From Oligoflexia bacterium (GTDB lineage: Bacteria > Myxococcota_A > UBA796 > UBA2385), in assembly GCA_013152105.1 (NCBI GenBank), contig JAADHA010000368.1, positions 1 through 9,544 on the forward strand: 9,544 nucleotides of DNA, given 5' to 3'. Below are positions 5,959 to 9,544 of this stretch, in pieces. How positions within the stretch are numbered: the first letter of the stretch is position 1; each line of letters begins with the position of its first letter. Under the pieces are notes generated by a model. It saw only the letters and a list, made by a program, of their open reading frames with translations, had not been told where the DNA came from and ran no database searches. The position numbers and the translations under genes are program-made.

Positions 5959-8832
5959 TCAACCCGCGGGCTGTTCACCCGTCACCCGGACCTCGGCCTG
6001 GGGCGGTTCGGCCCAGACGGTCACCGAGTGGGTGGCCGTCAAGCCTTGGTCATCGCGAGCAAGGATCACCAGCAGGTTGGCCCCAGGATCCAGCGGCTGC
6101 TCGACCGAGAAGGGCAAGGTCTTCTCTCCGTGCCCACCGCCCCGGTAGAAGACCTTGTCGTCGCCGTGAAAGATCATCAGGTCTCGCAAGCCATGGTCAT
6201 CGGTCACCACGCCGCTAACGGTCACGCTGGCCTGGCTGGTCTTGCCAGCCGGTGCGCGGGTGACCTGGATCTGCGGAGGCTGGCGCAGCCCGCCCTGGAA
6301 AGCCTGCCCGGGCTTGAGCTGGAGGGTCTCCTTGAGCTGGAAGAACTCGTAGAAACCGCCTCGTTGGACGCTGGCGTAGTCATAGGCGCGATTGTCACCG
6401 ACCTGCAGATCGACCTTCCAGATGCCGTCCTGTGCCCCCTCGCGCAGCTCAAAGCTCACGCGACCGGTGTACGAGGCGCCCGGTTCCAACACGCGCCCGC
6501 AGCCCGCGCTGTCCGGCTCGCAGGGCTGACCGGCCGCATCGACCGGATCACCCACTTCGATGTTCCCCACGCGAAGGTCCACCGCGCCACCCGAACGATT
6601 GTGCAGGCGGGCAAAGGCTTCGCGCGTGGGGCCCTTGCCGATATTGGTCAGCGTGATCTCCAGATCGACGGTCTCGCCGAGCTGCGGAATCCCGTCGCCG
6701 TTCCCCTGACTGTCGCCGGAACCATCGTCGACAAGCCGGATATCGTACTCCAGGCGTGGCAGATCATGGCCCTGGGTGCTGACCTGCCCATCCACCGTCT
6801 CCAGCTTGTCGGTGTCCGGGGTCCGCAGGTCCAAGGACACCGGCGAGATCTCGGTTGGGTAGCCATCTGGAAGGCTGACCCGAACCTGCGCGGTGCGACT
6901 CTGGCCCGGATCGAGGGCTCCATAGTAGAACTCGCGGTGGTCCAGGTAGGGGTTGTCCGACAGAGACACAGCCGAGAGCTGGTAGATGGGCTCTTCACCC
7001 GTGTTGGTGACGATCAGGCTGATGTCTTCCGGCACGCCAGCGACCAGCTTGTGGTCGTCCCCCAGGTCCCACTCCACGTCGATCTGCGGCGCGCTGGGGA
7101 GCGGTCCGGGCGACCAGTCCAGCCCCAGGTCACGGAAGGCGGCGATGATGCGGTCCTGTTCAAGAGCCGATCTGTCCTTGATGACGCGACCCGCCGCCGC
7201 GAGCACATCGGGTCGCCTGGAGCCCGTCGCGGTCAGCAGCACCCGCCTGGCCAACACGACCTCGAGATCCTGCTGTGGATCCACCGAGCCCGCGTCATTG
7301 CGCTGGCGAAGATAGCGCAAGCTCCAGGTCGGCTTGTGATCATCCGGATCCCGTCGACTCAGGACATGGTCGAGGTCCGCCTCGCGGTCCACCCACTGCC
7401 GCCAGTACAAGGAGATGAGCGGATTCTGGTCGTCGTCACCCTCGACCGCTGGCTCGACGATGGCCGGCTTGAGTTCGATGTCGGGAGGGATTCCCACCGA
7501 CTGGATGCTCTGGTCACCCGGGGTGAGGTACTTGGCCACGGTCAGCTTCAGGCGGCTGCCGTCGTCGTGGTTGTAGAGGTTCTGGACCGAGCCCTTGCCG
7601 AAGGTGCGCTCGCCCATGATGACCGCGCGGTCCTGGTTGCGCAGCGCGCCGGCCACGATCTCCGAGGCGCTGGCGCTGTTTCCGTTGACCAGAACCGCGA
7701 TGGGGTAGTCGGGGGCCGTCCCAGGCCGATTGGCCCGCTGTTCTTCCCGTCGTCCCGTGCCGCCATCCACCGTCGAGACGATCACGCCGTCCGTCAGGAA
7801 GGTGTCACTGACGTTGACCGCTTCGTTGAGGAAGCCTCCGGGGTTGCCCCGCAGGTCCAAGACCAGACCGCGAAGTGGGCTGCCCGATTCCCGCTGGAAG
7901 CGCGCCAACTGGTCGGCCAGATCGGTGCTGACCCCCTGGTGGAAGCTCTTGATCCGCACATAGCCGACGTTCCCTTCAAGCAGCTTGCCCTCGACCGGAT
8001 CGAGCTTGATCGTGTCCCGGATGATCGTGTAGGGCCGCGGCTGGCTGAAGCCCTTGCGCATCACCATGATGGTCACGGGATCGCCCTTGCGACCGCGCAG
8101 TTTGCCCACCGCGTCGTTGAGGTCCATGTTGATCGTCGACTCGCCGTCGATGCGGAAGATCTGGTCCTCGGCCTTCAGACCAGCGCGCGAGGCCGGCGTG
8201 TCCGCGATGGGCTGCTTGACGGTCAGGCGGCCGTCCTGGAGCGTGATCTCGATGCCCAGTCCTCCGAACTCGCCCTTGTTGTCGACGTCCATCTCTTCCG
8301 CCACAGCCGGAGGCATCAGCACGGTGTGGGGATCGAGGGTCGAGAGCGCGCCGTTGATGAAGGTGTACTCGATGTCGCGGCGATCGATGTCGTCCGTGAG
8401 GTGTTCGTCGAGGATGGCGGCGACCGCGCGAAGCTGTGCCCCCATCGCCGCCAGGCTGTCGAGGTCTCCGACCTGCAGCACCGTCGTGAAGTCGCCCACC
8501 GAGACGTTCAACCGATGCCCACCGGGCTTGCGTTGGAACATCACCTGCGGCACCTTTCGCTCGACCCGGTCCAGCGCGCCCTCGAACATGGCCTCGGGGT
8601 CCAGGCGATCGCGCTCCACGTAGCGACTCTCCAGCCAGTAGCTGTCGCGCTCCAGGATCGGCAGTGAAGCCAGGTGGTAGTCCGCCTTGCCTAGGCCCAG
8701 GTCCGCCGCCACAGCGGTACCGGCGCCCCCGTCGCGCCCTTCTCCAACGACCGCTGCGGCCAGGTGATAGCCACCTACACCGACGGGAATCGCCAGTCCG
8801 AGGACCACAAGATGCTTCAACAGATCAGGCAT
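5959..8832 (-). CDS. S41 carboxy-terminal processing protease with PDZ and long CARDB/Ig-like C-terminus
   Basis: 957 aa. Residues about 7-29 form a signal anchor or signal peptide, placing the enzyme in the periplasm. Residues 60-170 hold the N-terminal Ctp region (GALSTLDPHT), about 185-265 a PDZ domain (GEFGGLGIEI), about 285-460 the S41 core: LVLDLRGNPGGFLNEAV, NGNSASASEIVAGAL with catalytic S388, and GERTFGKGSVQ with catalytic K413, 25 residues apart as in E. coli Tsp. After the core come about 490 residues absent from ordinary Ctp proteins: a helical stretch (about 470-575), a domain with SLIVTNTGEEPIYQLS (about 585-680), a second with the NGDGIPQLGE loop and DLEITLTNIGKG (about 690-815), both like CARDB/COG1361 beta-sandwiches, and a last Ig-like domain (about 855-942). 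This resembles the large S41 peptidases of myxobacteria (MXAN_5808 type), from memory. GAGGAT lies 7 nt before the ATG. Convergent with prsW, 16-bp gap, no terminator seen. Confidence 0.93.
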   Translation of the reverse strand: MPDLLKHLVVLGLAIPVGVGGYHLAAAVVGEGRDGGAGTAVAADLGLGKADYHLASLPILERDSYWLESRYVERDRLDPEAMFEGALDRVERKVPQVMFQRKPGGHRLNVSVGDFTTVLQVGDLDSLAAMGAQLRAVAAILDEHLTDDIDRRDIEYTFINGALSTLDPHTVLMPPAVAEEMDVDNKGEFGGLGIEITLQDGRLTVKQPIADTPASRAGLKAEDQIFRIDGESTINMDLNDAVGKLRGRKGDPVTIMVMRKGFSQPRPYTIIRDTIKLDPVEGKLLEGNVGYVRIKSFHQGVSTDLADQLARFQRESGSPLRGLVLDLRGNPGGFLNEAVNVSDTFLTDGVIVSTVDGGTGRREEQRANRPGTAPDYPIAVLVNGNSASASEIVAGALRNQDRAVIMGERTFGKGSVQNLYNHDDGSRLKLTVAKYLTPGDQSIQSVGIPPDIELKPAIVEPAVEGDDDQNPLISLYWRQWVDREADLDHVLSRRDPDDHKPTWSLRYLRQRNDAGSVDPQQDLEVVLARRVLLTATGSRRPDVLAAAGRVIKDRSALEQDRIIAAFRDLGLDWSPGPLPSAPQIDVEWDLGDDHKLVAGVPEDISLIVTNTGEEPIYQLSAVSLSDNPYLDHREFYYGALDPGQSRTAQVRVSLPDGYPTEISPVSLDLRTPDTDKLETVDGQVSTQGHDLPRLEYDIRLVDDGSGDSQGNGDGIPQLGETVDLEITLTNIGKGPTREAFARLHNRSGGAVDLRVGNIEVGDPVDAAGQPCEPDSAGCGRVLEPGASYTGRVSFELREGAQDGIWKVDLQVGDNRAYDYASVQRGGFYEFFQLKETLQLKPGQAFQGGLRQPPQIQVTRAPAGKTSQASVTVSGVVTDDHGLRDLMIFHGDDKVFYRGGGHGEKTLPFSVEQPLDPGANLLVILARDDQGLTATHSVTVWAEPPQAEVRVTGEQPAG

Positions 8833-8850
8833 GGGGGATCCTCAACACGG

Positions 8851-8878
8851 AGCCAGAGGGCAGCAGCCAGAGGGCAGG
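8851..8878. repeat. 14-bp tandem direct repeat, two copies
   Basis: AGCCAGAGGGCAGC (8851-8864) is followed directly by AGCCAGAGGGCAGG (8865-8878), 13 of 14 bases identical. It lies 19 bp upstream of the protease ATG, in the likely 5' leader or promoter. It could be a tandem regulator site or a recent slippage duplication. Confidence 0.7.
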
Positions 8879-9044
8879 AGAGTGCAGTGATCCTCGGAAC
8901 AGTCGGCTGACCGCTTCGGCAACACCGCTCTACTAGACTACAGCCCCTTTCGGGCACAGGCCAGTCCTTCACAGCGCAAGACGAGCCCCGACATCATCGC
9001 TGCCCCGATCCGCCCATCGCGATAGTCGGCCTGGACGCAAGCCC

Positions 9045-9050
9045 GGAAGG
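9045..9050 (+). promoter_or_regulatory. Ribosome binding site of the zinc-ribbon gene
   Basis: GGAAGG ends 4 nt before the ATG at 9055. It supports that start over any downstream ATG, and the zinc-ribbon cysteines begin only six residues later. Confidence 0.6.
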
Positions 9051-9054
9051 ATCG

Positions 9055-9544
9055 ATGGCCCTGAAGATCACATGCCCCCACTGCGGCAAGATCCGACGGC
9101 TCTCCCAGCCCTACCCGCTGCCCGGCGCAGAACTTCAATGCGACGGCTGCGGGCGAAGCCTCGCGATCACCTATCCGCCCGATATGGTTGATCGAATGCG
9201 TCAGACTGGGGTCCGCTTCCACGACCCTTTCGACACCGCTGACACCGCGGACGCGGACGCTGCCGACGCTGCCGAGGCCGCGGATTCCAACCAGACTGCG
9301 CCGCCGCCACCGCCAAGATCGCCCGCGCCGCTCCAGCGCCCAGAGACCATCGACCGAACCCAGATCGAGCGTCCCAGAGTCGGACCCACAGACCCAACAC
9401 AACGTGCCGGTGCGCGGCCTGCCAACGGCCCTCCGGCGCCACCGACGGTTCGCAGCGCGTCTCCCAATCCAGACGGCACCGCCGCGATGGACCAAGGGCT
9501 CGCGCCCCGCAGCCGTCCACCCAGCAAGCCTCGCAAGCCGCGCA
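9055..9544 (+). CDS. N-terminal zinc-ribbon protein with Pro/Ala-rich linker (3' end beyond window)
   Basis: Open from ATG 9055 to the right edge (163 codons, no stop). The N-terminus is a zinc ribbon of MJ0042-like type: TCPHCGK with C7/C10 and LQCDGCGR with C29/C32. Next comes ITYPPDMVDRMRQ, then an acidic Asp/Ala run (60-77), then a long disordered stretch rich in Pro, Arg and Ala (83-163) that ends in basic residues (SRPPSKPRKPR) at the edge. Such zinc ribbons with disordered linkers commonly precede a membrane helix and an envelope or signalling domain in deltaproteobacterial proteins; the basic end would fit a cytoplasmic face before a membrane segment, but that part is not in the window. 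The function cannot be named. The opposite strand is also open here, yet its protein is Arg/Gly/Trp-rich with no recognisable motif. Confidence 0.75.
   Translation, partial: MALKITCPHCGKIRRLSQPYPLPGAELQCDGCGRSLAITYPPDMVDRMRQTGVRFHDPFDTADTADADAADAAEAADSNQTAPPPPPRSPAPLQRPETIDRTQIERPRVGPTDPTQRAGARPANGPPAPPTVRSASPNPDGTAAMDQGLAPRSRPPSKPRKPR
9232..9285 (+). repeat. Low-complexity GAC/GCN codon tract (Asp/Ala repeat)
   Basis: Codons for Asp, Ala and Thr alternate over residues 60-77 of the zinc-ribbon protein. It is a degenerate in-frame coding repeat that makes a flexible acidic spacer, not a perfect microsatellite. Confidence 0.6.

Larger units (their letters stand above)
8833..9054. other. Divergent intergenic region, S41 protease / zinc-ribbon gene
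   Basis: This 222-bp spacer should carry promoters for both flanking genes. On the protease side the motif GAGGATC occurs twice on the minus strand (8837-8843, including the ribosome site, and 8889-8895), bracketing a 14-bp tandem repeat. Around 8927-8940 the sequence is locally AT-richer (CTACTAGACTA), the best place for -10 elements, but no confident -35/-10 pair was found. A small GCCC/GGGC hairpin with a 5-nt loop (8943-8955) has no T-run, so it is not a terminator. I see no tRNA or convincing small gene. Confidence 0.4.

Noticed and set aside
6028..8667. An 879-codon open frame on the plus strand across the S41 protease gene
   Set aside because: It is antisense to a protein with intact S41 catalytic motifs and PDZ domain; the plus-strand translation is rich in His/Arg/Asp with no motif. 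Long antisense frames are common in GC-rich genes.
8890..8960. A tRNA-like stretch on the minus strand (GCCGAAGCGGTC near 8912-8923)
   Set aside because: No acceptor stem, anticodon arm or GTTCRAAYC T-loop could be assembled around it.
8938..9495. A 185-codon minus-strand frame over the zinc-ribbon gene
   Set aside because: The part opposite the zinc ribbon is Arg/Trp/Gly-rich with no motif. Its last about 35 codons, in the intergenic stretch (ACVQADYRDGRIGAAMMSG), look mildly protein-like, so a gene remnant is possible, but I have nothing to support it.
1..9544. A defence island, mobile element or biosynthetic cluster
   Set aside because: No integrase, transposase, terminal repeats, CRISPR, toxin-antitoxin pair or biosynthetic enzyme is visible, and the genes alternate in strand as in ordinary chromosomal sequence.

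Overview
The window is GC-rich DNA with long, tightly packed genes. Its protein families suggest a Myxococcota- or Bradymonadota-like (former Deltaproteobacteria) chromosome: a VKOR/DsbA-like/FGE-like membrane fusion, an S41 protease with a long adhesion-type C-terminus, and a zinc-ribbon protein with a Pro/Ala-rich linker. This assignment is an inference from family resemblance. I see no phage, transposon, CRISPR array, rRNA or tRNA.

Layout: (1) 1-1856, minus strand, running off the left edge: a VKOR-like membrane domain, a periplasmic thioredoxin-fold domain and a formylglycine-generating-enzyme-like domain in one chain, with redox cysteine pairs broken up. (2) 1857-1934: short divergent spacer. 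(3) 1935-4370, plus strand: a compact UvrA paralogue that lacks the insertion domain and has a degraded distal ATPase site. (4) 4336-4797, minus strand: a CGFS monothiol glutaredoxin with an unusual N-terminal extension, overlapping the uvrA-like gene tail to tail by 35 bp. (5) 4821-5942, plus strand: a PrsW-family intramembrane protease, divergent from the glutaredoxin. (6) 5959-8832, minus strand: a carboxy-terminal-processing S41 protease with a PDZ domain and about 490 residues of C-terminal extension, convergent with prsW 16 bp away. (7) 8833-9054: spacer with a 14-bp tandem repeat. (8) 9055 to the right edge, plus strand: N-terminus of a zinc-ribbon protein.

Strands alternate gene by gene, so there is no operon here. 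A loose theme is envelope and redox quality control (VKOR/DsbA-like, glutaredoxin, PrsW, Ctp protease), but co-function is not shown by gene order. I did not find a clear new multi-gene system. The two most unusual items are single proteins: the asymmetric, insertion-less UvrA paralogue and the three-module membrane protein whose thiol chemistry looks dismantled.
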